This document shows positions 12,311 through 24,562 of a stretch of DNA of 64,000 bases, in pieces. Position 1 is the first letter of the stretch; every line of letters begins with the position of its first letter. The notes beneath the pieces are model-generated. The model did not search any database, was not told the DNA's origin, and was given only the letters and a program-made list of their open reading frames with translations. The position numbers were made by a program, and so were the translations under genes. Source of the stretch: Tetraselmis striata (lineage: Eukaryota; Chlorophyta; Chlorodendrophyceae; Chlorodendrales; Chlorodendraceae); the NCBI GenBank assembly GCA_006384855.1, contig VCJN01003611.1, forward strand, positions 62,001 through 126,000. The letters run 5' to 3'.

Positions 12311-12621
12311 CTCTACCGATGATTGCCAGCTAGGCCATCCACTGCGCGGACATCCCCCACTCCGGCACCCCCCCCCCCCCCCCCCCCCTTTCTGCTGCAA
12401 CCAGAGCTTGGCTCAATGATGCAGCCGGAGCTCGAATATGCATGCTACGGGCTACGGTCGACCCTACGTGCAGGTTCATGTAGCCGGACCGTAAGACTGT
12501 GGAGGCCTATGGGGTTTGACAAATGGCAGGAAAAGCATAGTAAGAAGTTTCAACTTTCCTTTCCTGAAAGATACTGCCCGAATACTACTGAGACAGCATG
12601 TCTATCGTTCTACTTGCATGC

Positions 12622-13895
12622 TCACGTGCAGTCAGCACGAAGCGGCGGGCAAGCGACACCAGGGCACAGCTGCACGGCTCGTGACGTCGACGGCCCATCT
12701 TGCCGTTGCCAATGCCTCCCTGAGGTTCCTTCACCCCATGCCGAGGTAGCTCGTCGAGCCAGCACGTCGGCCCTCGCCCGGTGTCTCATGTCTTTGACGG
12801 CTTGCATGCCATCCTCCCCCGTGCTCGTGCGCCCAAGATCAGCGGCACGGAACCCAAACCCCATCCATTCAATATATGTCGGGATAAGTGTTTTGGGATC
12901 CACGCCAGTTCTCCAGAAGCAATACTTGATCATTCGAAGCAGGATCACGCCGCTTAGTGCCTGCCCCGTCAGGAGGCGCCGAAGAGTCTCAAGCTTCTTA
13001 GCGCGTAGCGTGGATACAACCAACAAAACCTCTTCCCCTGGCAAAGAAGATGGTGACCACCAAATCGCAACCTGGCAGTCTCAATCGTCCATGCACAGAG
13101 TCAATAGGCGCCACGGTGATATGCCTCTGCGGCCTTCTGGTCTAGCTTGAAGCCTGCCGCCCACGCGCTGGCCTTCGCGTTGTCTTGATCCCCCCTCATC
13201 CAGCCAGTCACATGTCGCAGGAGCTTTTTGTAGAGAAGCTCGTCTACCAGATTTATGAGCCTCTCGATCGTGCCTCGGAGGAAGGATGTAGCCTGCGCGA
13301 GCGATAGATCCTGCCCATCACCCCGCAGTCGGTACGCCACGTTCGTCTCCGCCATCTCTGAGTCAAATGGCCGGCTCCAGCGTACTGCCCCGCTGTGTAG
13401 CCGGGGCTAGGCCTGCTTCGTACGTGCGCCTGGTGCTCTCGCCAACGGTAATTGCAGTGTTTCAGCAGGCAGCGATGCGACACGGCATCGAAATAGCCAA
13501 CACAGGTTGTGCCCGTCGGAGGACAGGATACTCTCGCGGGCGGCTGCGAAGGGGTGCATGGGCTGTGGAGGCGGCGTCTCTGAGAGCAGAACATATCTCG
13601 TGTGCTCCTCGCGAAGTACACATTACACCAGTCCTCTTCCCTCACCGGCCCAACCTTTCCCTGTATGACGTCCACCCCCATCACCGTGCGCTCCCACATG
13701 GACAAGCCATGCAGGCCCTCGATGCCGCCCCATTTGCTGTCTCGGCTGGGCTCCAGAGACGAAGGCTTCCAGGCGGAAACGCACTCTCCTCGGCTCAGCA
13801 CCACCCTGAGCCTCCCGGACGCTTCGAGCGACCCACGCTCCGACGGGTCCTCGGAAACCACCACGCGGCCGACTGGCACTCAATCTGCAAGTACG
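12622..13895 (-). CDS. Unidentified spliced gene or gene fragment
   Basis: I do not recognise this protein. The minus strand carries an open stretch from about 13892 down to 13590 (motifs GRVVVSEDPSERGS, SMWERTVMGVDVIQGK, VREEDWCNVYFARSTRD). A second stretch from about 13356 to 13115 (LSLAQATSFLRGTIERLINL, LLRHVTGWMRGDQDN) joins in phase through a 77-nt GT-AG intron (13114-13038) to a third, 13037-12622 (AKKLETLRRLLTGQ, MIKYCFWRTGVDP, YIEWMGFGFRAADLG). The link between the first and second stretch is not resolved, and the C-terminal part after about residue WGEG looks less protein-like. It may be a transposon-derived gene or a real lineage-specific gene. The splice-phase agreement is the main support. 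Confidence 0.4.
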
Positions 13896-13984
13896 TTGTA
13901 TGACTAGAGGCTATAATTTAATACATGCATGTAGTTCGGTCCGCCGGAGTGTAATCCTTACTGTCGTCAAGTGATTACTTCCGT

Positions 13985-15063
13985 TCAAAGCTCGTGGCGA
14001 CTATATATGTATAAATAAGTATCTCGCGTATGAAGTTTCCAGCGTTGGCTTAAAATAAGACATTGATAGTAGCTACTATACGGCGTCGTCTCATTTCCAA
14101 CCCGGAGACGCTCCCGTGACGACGACTGCGGCTGGTAGCAAATAGTGCACGGGGTACATAAGACGAGAGCTTTTGCGGCGATGCCGCTTCCCGAATCTCG
14201 GCTCATTTTCCGGTATTCGCAAGCTGAAGCTGCTTCGTTCCGCTGCCCGTCAGCTAGACTGAGCAGAAACAGCTCCCCGATCGGTTGAAGCTGGCTCTCA
14301 GGTCGTAGCTTGAAAGTGCTGCACTGTCGAAAGCATCAAAGCATAGTGCCACAGCCCAGATCGCCATAGCATATTGCTCGCGCCGCTGACGCTGCCAGTA
14401 CCGACGGTAGTTTGCGACAATAACTTGTAGTGCGTCTACTGACACACCAGACCATGGCGATCTCTGGATCATCCAGAGCCATCTCGTTCATCAAACGCGG
14501 TGGCGACATATCATCAAGGACGACCACTGAGCCATGTGGAATGCTTTGACATTGCTTTCATTTGATAACTGCAGCGGAATTGTTCCGTTCCTGCCCACAT
14601 TGAGCGGTATGAGGGTGCCGGATGTGCCGATGAGAAGAGCGGCCGCGGGGATGGCGCAAGAGGGAGGGCTGCTGGTACGACAATCATATTGCAGGGTCAC
14701 GGGAAACTTGTCGCTTTTAAGTTCCTTTCACCTACAGAGTTGTGACAACTACGATGCCGACATTCGCTACGAGTACATCGTGACTGTCCGATGTGTATCT
14801 ATGTATCGACGAGTATGTATACGATATCGCGCGACCGTGTGGCCAGCGTCATGCTTTTGAGGCGGATGTCGCCTCGATTGTTACAGAGCAATTTCATTGC
14901 CACTTTGATCAGTCTAGACATGCCCATGTACCGCACAGACGCAGTGCCGCCGCAGCAAGGTACACATCCCGGCGATCCATCATGGCCCGGAGAGGGGAAG
15001 GGCTGGCGGACTTGTGATTCGTCAGGGAAAGGGAGCATTGGCCGCTTCCTCTTGTGCGCCATC
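13985..15063 (-). pseudogene. Frame-broken coding-like remnant, family unknown
   Basis: Between about 14700 and 14254 the minus strand shows protein-like text that hops frame twice: IGTSGTLIPLNVGRNGTIPL, then VVLDDMSPPRLMNEMALDD, then VSVDALQVIVANYRRYWQRQ and FDAFDSAALSSYDLRASF. No good splice sites explain the hops, so this looks like a decayed gene. The rest of the interval shows no gene. A TTACA at 14880-14884 could be a minus-strand TGTAA signal for the gene that stops at 15064. Confidence 0.35.
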
Positions 15064-18000
15064 CTACGCAGCCGGAAGTAGCGGGTCCGCCGCCTCCAGG
15101 GCCTCCGCCGCCTGCCGAGGCAGCATCGCCACGGGGCGCGCCGTCTCGATGATGCCGATGAGGCCCGCCATGGGCTTCCATTCGCCGCCCAGCGAGTGCG
15201 CCAGCGCATCGGCGTCGGGCGCCGGCAGCCTGTCGACATTCCAGCGAGCACATCCTCACCATTCGCCAGTCAGCCTGGCCACGACACACCCGCTCCGCAT
15301 GACGGAGTTGAGCGACCGCGTCAAGGATTCATCGTTTGCCCTCAGCCCTTTATGTCTGTGCCAATCTCAGGTATAATATGAATAACCAACCCGAGCATTG
15401 ACATATCGGCGAATGGATCTCCACGCGCTGACTCACCCGATGCATGGATTTCCAGTCGCTCGGGCGAGTGGGGGCTAGATAAATTGATGCATCGTGTGAA
15501 TCCGCATGGATCCAATCACACAGCTACACATGCGCAGCAGTGGGGTTTATCCTGGATGCACCGGTTCTATTTCAGAAATAGAATGAAAGCCAGGCGATAG
15601 ACTCGGATCGAAACAGAGATATTTAGAAGCTGACTGATATAATATATCAATGCCTGGTACATTAATATCATCAGATGATCAGATCCGAGATAACACGACA
15701 TCACATCGGATTAGTTAGACCAAATTACCGAGTTTTTGTTTCTATCGTGTATACCATTTGATGTTGGCCTGCAAAGGGCTGCATGCTACGAGCTATGGCC
15801 GATGATATGCGAGTTCATGCAGCCGGTCCTTAAGACAGCTGGCCTGGCTCGCCCGGGAATAAAGATGAAACATTTTTTCAATGGCAAGTGAGAGTGTCAT
15901 GGCGCAAAGGTCAAACTGTAGACCTATCCATCAAAGGTCATCTGTAGCTCATCGACCCCAACTAACAGCAGCAAGGCCGCTTTCCCAGCGGGCAGAGCGT
16001 CACACTGCTGTCACTCCGATGCGTGGGGCGGCGCCTCACCGCGGGCGGCTGACGGTGGTGGCCCAGGCGTGGCCGGGCCGCTGGTACACGTACATGTACT
16101 GCTCGCCGCCGCTCTCCGCCGCCGTCTCGAATGCGAGCAGAAAGCGCGCGGGCGCCTCGCCTCCCTGAAATGTCTTTGCCAGCAGCGGCGCTGCGGCGGT
16201 GGCGAGGGAAGCACGTCAGTTGCTTTGTCAGTTGGGCCGACGGCACAGCTGCAGCATTCCCCAGGACGCATGCCTGCATGCATGCCATGCAGCAAGCAGA
16301 GGTACCCGTACGGGTGACAACTCGGTGATACATAAGAACACTACGAATGGGGGCCTGCCCTGCCTGCCAGAGGTCAAATGCAGACGACTCTATAGCGGGC
16401 CCATAACGGAAGTTATTATTTACGGGTTGCATGCACGCCCTTTCGGAGGCTTGCCATAGCAAGGGCTCTGACAGATGCGCCGGGACCAGTAACACGGCAC
16501 AGAGCTGTCCATGCACCGCCGCACTTCTAAGAAACTGGTAATACGAGGCGTTTTTGGGGGGGTACTTGACGGCACTTTGTTTTTGAGATTGAAATTGTTA
16601 CACCTTTATTCCCGGGAAAACTAGGCCAGCTGTCTTACGGCCTGAATGCCTCAACCTGCATAGGGTCGCCCGTGGCCCATGGCATGCAAAGCCCTCTGAA
16701 GGCCAAGGGCACTTCCTTAGCGCTGCAATATGTGCGTGTTATATCTTTCGGGCGCTCTCTTGTAAAGCGCTTTTTAGAAAGTGGGCCGGCACCAATGGAT
16801 GCCTAGATGCATCACCGCACCCCGCTCAACAAAACGGGCGCAATGCTCCTCGTAGGTGCCATGCGTGTGATACTGCAGATACATCATTGTAACATTACAT
16901 CATCCTTTGTAGCTTTTCTATTATTTACTAATCGTGTCCGATTGTTCCCGGTAGTATCCCATCCCTGATTAGGGATCATTATTATTGAACGAGCTCGCAA
17001 ATATGGATCAAGTTCCACGGGCAATTCGGGCTGATTGGCGCCCTGTGACCGCTGCCGCCACGCCCCTGCAACGTAATATTGAGCTGGGAAAATGGGGTCG
17101 GCCCTAACATGCCCCTCCGTACCCAACACGCCCTGCTTATTGACGTTCTTACTCCTATGAGCTGATCGCTTCTAGCCTTGACTTGTCGTGCATGCCAGCA
17201 CCTATCCGGTGTATCGACACTGTATGTCTGGTTTTTAAACCCTAAACATAAATACAAATATGAAAATCAACATCCACATTCAACCGGCCAATCACGCACC
17301 CACCCTTCTACTGCGCAGCGTGCGGGTGCCTGACAGTTATGTATCCGTTGCGTCCAGCCAAGACTCTGCATGTCCTACTTACTGACCTTGCCTGGTGAGG
17401 AGGAGCGGAACGCCTCGGGAAGGATGGCGGCACTGACAAGGGTTGGGTCATACCGGGTATTTGGGCAACGCCCGGGGCGTGCGTCACCACACCAATGGAG
17501 CCCAGCGTGTAGGCGGTCATCGTGCCCTCCGAGAGCGCTCTCTCTGCGCGGCAAATCTCCTCCTGCGTTGGCCGGGCGCATCGCCGCCGCAAGCACCGCC
17601 GCGCGCACTTGTCAGCATTCGCTCCAGAGTATAGGCAGTGTGTAGGTACATATGTACATATACACATGTCGAATGGGGTGTATCTGGGTGGGGGGGGGGG
17701 GGGGGGGGGGGGAAGGGGGGGGAGGGGGTTCCACCTCCGCGCCCTGCCACAGCTCCTGGGCGCTGTCGACGTCGTCCAGCAGCGCCGGCAGCCGCGCAAA
17801 AGCGGCGGCATACGCCTCCTCCGTGCTGCCGCTCCGCTCCCTCAGCTCGCACAGCGCCGCGTCCACGCGTACAGCGTCGTCGCTGGGCCACTCCCCAAAG
17901 TCGCCGGCCTGGGGGAAGCGGCCCGCATGCCCGGCAGCGCGGTGCGATCAGGGGCTCTGCGGACGCGCTGCTAGAAGTGGGCGCCAACAACTTTTCTTAC

Positions 18001-18999
18001 CATCTCTAATAAAGTGTGGGTTGGTCGGTATACTCAGGATGGGATTAGAACCGGAGTATATAAAGGACTGAAGGTGATAATCAAAATCCAGTATAATAGT
18101 ACTTAGAGCCTGCTACCATAAGAAAATATTCTAACACCTTACTTTATCCATTCATCTGCTATCGGTACCGGTGAGCGTTTAACGCGGTACGTGATATAAT
18201 ACCTGGATATTTCATCCACTCGGAGCCCTAGGAGCCAGTCAATGTTCGTGTGGTTATTACACCGGTATGGGTACGCAACTATGCGCGCCCTATCGAAATT
18301 GCACGGTTGCTACGAGGTACTAGTGATAAAATTAGTCGCTCCAGGTATGGAGATACGCGAAATAATAATGGACAAGGAGCAAATAAGGAGCCCATATTAA
18401 CGTAAAATACGGCTGTACAGGGCTTCGAGCTGGATTGCTGCGGCCAGTTAGGTCGCTAATAAATGATTCGTGGTTGAAAGGCCGTCGTAGTGGCTGAAAT
18501 AAAGGTTTCACTCGTGCCAGTCCTGTCCCGGGTAGGGAAAAAGGAGCACCTCGGCGGCCTGGATGAGCACCTCCCGCCGAGCGGCCGCCGCCTCCGGCTC
18601 CAGCAGCGCCCACGCCGACAGCACGCCGTCCGTGTCGAAGTGGTTGTTCAGCACCCGCGCGCCCGACCAGTCGGCTGCCTCCGGGGAGGCCGCGAAGTTG
18701 AGCGCGATCTCTGTGGAGGTGTCAGCGTAGTAGGCCGCCGGAGTGGCGTTCCCGGTCCAGTGCGTCAGCTGCAGGTCGCTGCCGGGCACGAGTCCGTCGC
18801 AGCAGATGGTGCGCGCCGCGCCGCCCGCATCCTGCGACGCCGACTCGCCGTACGGTACCACCTGGAAGCGCGAGTATCCGGCCTGGCTGCTCTCAGCGGC
18901 TGCAGCGCGCGCGCGGACGGCGCGGGGCGGTGCGGAGCGGCAGGGCCGCGGCCGGCCCCCGGCGACAGTGGTGCCACTGTTGGCGATCAGCGCGCGCAT
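15064..18999 (-). CDS. Uncharacterised protein resembling bacterial DUF6687
   Basis: Exons on the minus strand are 18999-18550, 17908-17735, 17562-17387, 16164-16040 and 15229-15064, with a total near 362 residues. Residues 1-45 are Arg/Ala-rich and could target an organelle. The first exon then carries RFQVVPYGE, LTHWTGNATP, a likely motif RVLNNHFDTDGVLSAWALLE, and exon 2 carries AGDFGEWPSDDAVRV and LPALLDDVDSAQELW. Exon 4 has QYMYVYQRPGHAWATT and exon 5 has WKPMAGLIGIIETARP. The order of these blocks agrees with a bacterial family of unknown function that I recall as DUF6687; the name is from memory. The NHFDTDG motif suggests metal or phosphate chemistry, but that is inference. Exon 3 does not keep one frame (see findings). 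Phases at all other junctions agree. A start at 19077 is also possible. Confidence 0.75.
16330..16440 (-). repeat. R1 copy upstream of exon 4 (DUF6687-like gene)
   Basis: Contains GCCTGCCCTGCCTGCCAGAG, GTCAAATGCAGACG, CTATAGCGG and GGGTTGCATGCACGCC in R1 order. It lies in intron 3 of the DUF6687-like gene. Confidence 0.7.
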
Positions 19000-21900
19000 T
19001 GCCGCAATTGAACTTCTCAGCAGAGCGTGAGGACTGCTGGCGTACCACCTGGTGCGTGGAGGACTGCTGGCGTCCACAGCCTGATTGTGGGGGAAAGCTC
19101 AGAAGACTCAGCGCTTGTCTGGATACTCTCGATCAGGGACTGTCACGCCTCACACAGACGGCCAAAAATGCAGGCGTGCTGCGTGCTGTGCTCCGAGCCT
19201 CCGAGATAAAAGTTTCAATTTAGTTTTCCTGTCGTCGACGTGTGCACGAGGCTACAGGTACGGGTACTAAGCCAGGAACACATTGCTGAATTAAAATCTT
19301 GATGAGGTATCAAGATAGCGCTATCCCCATGATATATATGAAGCACGCACGGGCATTTTAGCGCTTGCCTGAAGCGGCGTAACCAGAGCCACTGATCAAA
19401 GCGTGACGCAGCGTACACGCCGTGGAGGAGCGTCGCCAGGCCGAATACATTCATGTAGCGACTATTACGAAGCAAATAACAAACAGACGACGCGAGCTGT
19501 CAGTAGCAGCGCTCGAAGCGTTGCGCATGAACATGCACGGGGACGAGAGGAGCAGACAGGGGGGGGGGGGGGGGGGGGGGTCGAAGGACTACGCACCGCA
19601 GCGCGCAGCTACAAATGCAGCGCGGCGCAAGGCAGACTAAGCATAAGTGCAAAGCCACACCCAGCTCTAGTTCCACCTATGCTATACCACGGCACGCTAC
19701 GCCACACCCTCTCTCTCTTGTGTGTTTTCCCTGAGAAAACAACCATCAGCCGCCAGCTACCATGGCCGGAAAGGAGAATAACATGCGGAATGGGGGAGCT
19801 CGCACCTGCCGGAAACGTGGCCCAGCCCAAGCCGAAGAGAGGGGCGGCCGCGGGTATGCGTGCCGACTTGGTCACCAGCTCCAACGCGGGCGGGCACCTG
19901 ACCGGTTAAGTGAGGGAGTACCGCGCCGTAGGTATCCGCCAAATTAGGGCAGGGCCGCTTCGGCCACCGCGATCCGCGCATGCGCAGACCAGGCGTACAC
20001 GTCGCGGGCCATAGCCATGTAGATTCAAGCTCTCCATCACGGCTCGTGCTTCCAAAGCTCCGCACTGACGAGCGACACTGCGTACCGACCGACAGCCCGG
20101 CACAGTTAGCACTAGGAAACGGCCAAGGGGGCCGTCATGTCACAATTAGGGCTCAGTGCGGTGCTGCACATGCCAAGCATGCTCAGGTGATGCGTGCCCG
20201 GGTCGCTGCCAAGGCCGGCCCGGCATCAAGGGTGGGTGATGTGGTCAGAGTGCCGTTGGCAAAGGAGGACTGTGGCAAGGTGGACCCTAGATTCTTGATA
20301 TGATGCGTGGTGATTGAGGTGAGTTCTGTTCTGCTCTTATTGTATATTGATGCCAGTTGCATGCAATGCTTGATGTGTCCCAGTGATGACGCACACATCT
20401 TCTTTCTCGAATGCCCTCCTCAACCCTCTATTTTGCAGGTCACATAACGCAATTCTTACAGAGTGGCTGTGGACGCGGGTATTATTAAGACCACATGGGC
20501 AGCAAGATCTGGATGAGTTGCGCGACATTATTGCACGCGCGCGGGTGGCTTGGGCTTGGCGGTTGTGGTGGAGAAGTGGAGCGACCAAGCATCATGGAAG
20601 AAGATCGCCCTCATAGAAGGTGTAAGATCTGTCTCACTACTTGGGGGCCAAGGAATGATAAAATGCACATGTAAAGGGCCGTGTGCCACCAGCGTTTGCA
20701 GTTGCCGCAAATAAAGTTGGTAGGAAATGTAACTCTAGGTGTCATCTTTATAACAACTGTTGTCATAACATTGAAGACCGTGGTGCTGGCACTAGCGCTC
20801 AGGGGAGCTGCCACTCCAGTCCGTGTAATGAACTAAATTATAGAATAAAATAAGATTCAACCGAGGTCTCTCATTTATTCACTACAGTTCAAATTAATGG
20901 CATCTGCTACTTTATTTTAACTTAATTCAAATCGAATTAATCTTGCTTTAAAATGGGGACGAAAAAATATCACATCACACATGCGGTTGGGTAGCGTGGA
21001 CCCATGTGTGAATGGTCCAAGTACCGCGCTCTATGCATACAGGGGCCGGTCCGTGTGTACATGTGCATTTGTCGAAGGCAGTCCATGTGTGAGCCAGCCC
21101 CCACACCGGCCAGGATCCGGCGATCCGCTCACCTCAGTACCGAGCACTATTTTATTCACAGAGATAGCCCACCACGCGACGACGTCCAGTTTTCGTAGGG
21201 GCCGGCGAGGTCGAGCGAGCGTTGCCGCAGAGGGTAGATGGCACTGACTATGTGTAACGCCCGCCGCCTGCACCGCTAACTTTTTTATACAGGTTTTTGC
21301 AGCCGTTAGCGCCGACATATTTCCCCGCGGCCCGACGGCCGCGGCGTGACAGGCCGGCTACAGGCACCCAGTGCAACATTCAGTTTACCTATCGGACGAA
21401 AGCTCACACGCTCCGAGCGGGGTTTTCTGACCCGGGAGCGTAAGCGAAAATGGTATCCCGAACATTATAAGTCGGGCCAAGGTCCGCGAGCTCTTCCGCC
21501 AGAAGGCTGCACAAAATAAGCTCATAATCAGAAGGCTGCACAAAATATAATACAATTCTAGAAACGAAATAGTAGTAGATCCAGGGGCTCGTAGTCTCAC
21601 AGCCCACGAGACATGGCGGGATTCATCAACAAAAAGCTCCCAAGCTCATAATCAATAAGGATCATAAGGCTCAAAACTAAAAGATCAAAGTTCACCACAT
21701 AACACGGTTACACACAACAGACTCACATGTCAAAGGTTTTCTACGACTCGCGAATTGCGGTTTGTTTTGGTTTTCTGGATCATAAGATCCATGGGGGCCA
21801 AAGACATGGCGGTCAGCAGCAAGACTCAACATGATTGAGCATACTCTAGGTTCACACAGATCGCAGCTTAAAAGCGCGAATATCTATTTAGATGTATATC

Positions 21901-22797
21901 TAAATACACGCCAATCATGAGATCAACCAGGCAAGATTGCCACGGAAATCCAATAAATCAAACAACAAAAATACTTCTACATTTATCGTTGTTGATGTAC
22001 ACACGTAAATGCTTTCATCACCTACAAATATAACAAACTTGCTAAAAACATTTGCCTGCTCTCAAATACACACATTTACTGCGCACATTCATCACCACCA
22101 AAATATATGCGGATAATATAAAACAATAATGCAACTAGCCGGCATTTCATGCGCACGCCGATTTATCGATCCTCACAACGCGGAAGCGGTGCGTAGTTTA
22201 CGGAGACGGATGGGACGCGAACCTGTCTATCAGGCTGTGAAAAACCACCCTTAATTGGGAATCCGTGCAGTTGGATCAGCTGGATACATATCGAACCCTC
22301 AAAGATCACAAGCGACTACGCGCGCCGGGACCGGATAATAATCTAGACGCCCCGGCTAGCAAGCGCACAGCTCCAACAAATCCAGCGCCACCACGCCATG
22401 CCCCGGGAAGGGCACGCAGCCAAGTCGCACCACCCAGCGGGAGCCCAGGGATCAACACAACCTGCCCCGAACTATCGCCAGTCCCAAAGCTCTATGCGAT
22501 GCGCCTAACAACCGAGGCAGTCCCCAGCCTCGGCAGGGCGGTCGGAGCAGAACGGCTACCCAGTTAACGAGCAACTCCACCACTTGGAACCTGAAGATTA
22601 GAAGACACAAGCAGCGCCCATGCGGACTCCACGATTACCCGTAAAGCGTTAGGGGACGGGGAAGGGCGGACGACATATTCGATCGCCTTGCGCCCGCGCC
22701 CGCAGGCCTACGACCAGTTGCACTAGCACCGCTATATCACCTCCCTCCGGCGCTCCTCCATTCATTGCCCAAACCACTCCGGCAATCACACCCATAA

Positions 22798-23007
22798 ATG
22801 ATTCGGGCGCTCAACCAACTAGACAAAGCTCATGTTATGCTAGAACACCGCCGCAAAGTCGGAGCCCCTCCTCAGCCTACATGCGGGGAATGGCTGCGGG
22901 AGCTCCACAGCGAGATCACACTAGGAGACAAGTTCGTTACCGGAGATCTATATCGGTTCCTACCCGTATGGGAAGAATATATCGCAGCTATGCCAGCGGC
23001 AGATTAA
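22798..23007 (+). CDS. Short orphan ORF, 69 aa
   Basis: This starts at ATG and stops at TAA, and reads like a folded helical protein (LNQLDKAHVMLEHRRKVG, EWLRELHSEITLGDKF, YRFLPVWEEYIAAMP). Its codon use is less GC-rich than the spliced genes, and a 100-aa Pro/Ala-rich frame lies just upstream (22265-22567). I do not know the family; it may be part of a mobile-element protein. Confidence 0.3.
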   Translation: MIRALNQLDKAHVMLEHRRKVGAPPQPTCGEWLRELHSEITLGDKFVTGDLYRFLPVWEEYIAAMPAAD

Positions 23008-23067
23008 AAGCGACCAGCGGTCAAGCGCGTCCTGCGCATTCATATGCGCGGTCTCAAGTTCGACTTC

Positions 23068-23240
23068 CCAAAGTGTCCCCTCCCTAGAGGGTACCCTTTG
23101 TATCGTGGGCACGGTGTGGGCACCGCAAATAACATGCGCCAGTCAGTCGGTGTGAATACACATACGCATTACAATGTGTCCCCCTCTCCAGAGGATCCCC
23201 TCCCTAGATGTACCCGTTGCATCGTGGGCACGGTGTGTCG
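23068..23240. repeat. Short tandem duplication, about 120-bp period
   Basis: CCCTCCCTAGA followed by GTACCC, TTGYATCGTGGGCACGGTGTG occurs at about 23076-23117 and again at about 23197-23238. Confidence 0.6.
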
Positions 23241-23479
23241 CGAGGTTTGCACGTACCATCAAAGCGTTGCTGACCCACTTGATCCTCTCATTGTCCCGGT
23301 GCCGTCGGCCGAATCATTGTTGCCCAACGCTGCTAGTAGCATGTCAGCGCACCGACACATTGCCGGCCGACGGGTGGGGTGAAGAAGCACGCCCGCCTTC
23401 GTACACCCCTTAATGTGATAATGTCGCCCTCGGGGTATAACCGCGGCGAAACTCCAATTCGTCGCAGCCCCGTTTCGAC

Positions 23480-23749
23480 CTACACCACCCTGCTACCAAA
23501 CCCTCGCCGTTGATGCACTCGAATAGTCGCTCGGAAACCTACGATAACAAAGTCCATGTAGGAGTTACAGTGATATGTGCTTGTCTTGCTAGCCGCAACC
23601 ACGAAATGTGCCTCGCGACCCTCGGGGCACACTACGTGCAATAGCGTGCGCTCCTCATGCCTCATGCGTTCCCAAAGTGGGAACGACGGGCCGTTTCCGG
23701 GGACGTAGATGGGGACGGGACCGCCCGTGTGACGCAAGGCCTTTGCCAT
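23480..23749 (-). CDS. Short orphan ORF, 89 aa
   Basis: The frame runs from ATG to stop and is protein-like (MAKALRHTGGPVPIYVPGNG, RTLLHVVCPEGREAHFVVAA, YMDFVIVGFRATIRVHQRRG), with alternating hydrophobic residues suggesting beta strands. No family is recognised and no exon partner was found. Confidence 0.3.
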   Translation of the reverse strand: MAKALRHTGGPVPIYVPGNGPSFPLWERMRHEERTLLHVVCPEGREAHFVVAASKTSTYHCNSYMDFVIVGFRATIRVHQRRGFGSRVV

Positions 23750-23830
23750 ACATCGTGCGAGGTTCTTGACATGCCATCCCCGTGGTTCTTTCGAATCAAA
23801 CTCGATCTACAAAGGTCCTAGCACGTCCTG

Positions 23831-24238
23831 TTGCGCGAGCCGGTAACCATGGACGGGGATCCTTGTCATAATCGAGGCGACATATGTCCCAAAAGCACAT
23901 CGCTTGCTGCCACACGACTGTATCTGCAGCACGCGATTGAGGCGCGGAACCTATTGTTTCGCATTCACGCCGCAGCTCCCTCCCCTTCCCCCTCGGAAAT
24001 CTACCACAGCGAGGAGTTCATCAAATTGAAACGATATATGAGAGGTGGGACAGATCAATGCAGTAGTCACACGCCGAGCACACTCCACAGATGCCAGTGG
24101 CACATTTTAGGTTTTCACAATTCATTATGTATTCACAGGGTTTTCACTTGTTTTTCGCGGCAAAGCGACGCGACAGGGGCGGGAGGCAGACATGTCAGCT
24201 CGGAAACCATACAAATGTTTGCAATGGCATCATTATGA
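23831..24238 (+). CDS. Short orphan ORF, 135 aa
   Basis: Its first half is protein-like (TSLAATRLYLQHAIEARNLL, SEIYHSEEFIKLKRYMRGG) and its second half is not. It may be one real exon read through into an intron. No function can be assigned. Confidence 0.25.
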   Translation: MREPVTMDGDPCHNRGDICPKSTSLAATRLYLQHAIEARNLLFRIHAAAPSPSPSEIYHSEEFIKLKRYMRGGTDQCSSHTPSTLHRCQWHILGFHNSLCIHRVFTCFSRQSDATGAGGRHVSSETIQMFAMASL

Positions 24239-24562
24239 GGCAATAGTTGTTGATTTATTCCATGGGTGTCGCCTGCGTTGGTTGTATAATATGCGCAGCG
24301 GCCGGCCCAGTCGGTCGTTAGGGACTGTCCCTCCCTACCCCTGGTTCGCGCGAACAAACGGATAAAACACCCCGCTCGACCAGCATCCATACATCAAGTC
24401 GAGACTGCCACAACCTCCGGGGCCTCAGCCTAGCTGTTCGGCGTCCTGGTCGTTTCCCTGAGGATGGCTCTTGGCCGCATGTTGGCGCAGTTGGCGTGAA
24501 GCGACGCGAGCGCAGCGGGGCGGCATGACCAGGCATGGGTTCATGGGTGTGGGATTGTCGGG

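Larger units (their letters stand above)
19000..24562. other. Gene-poor interval between two minus-strand genes
   Basis: The stretch from 20820 to 22250 is AT-rich and shows no coding pattern. A GC-rich piece at 19800-19910 reads ALELVTKSARIPAAAPLF on the minus strand, bounded by AG and GT, and could be an isolated exon. A plus-strand G run (19561-19580) lies nearby. Short open frames at 22.2-24.2 kb are listed separately. I see no RNA gene. Confidence 0.5.

Noticed and set aside
19800-19910. A lone exon reading ALELVTKSARIPAAAPLF
   Set aside because: AG and GT bounds are present, but no partner exon in phase was found on either side. It is noted in the interval entry only.
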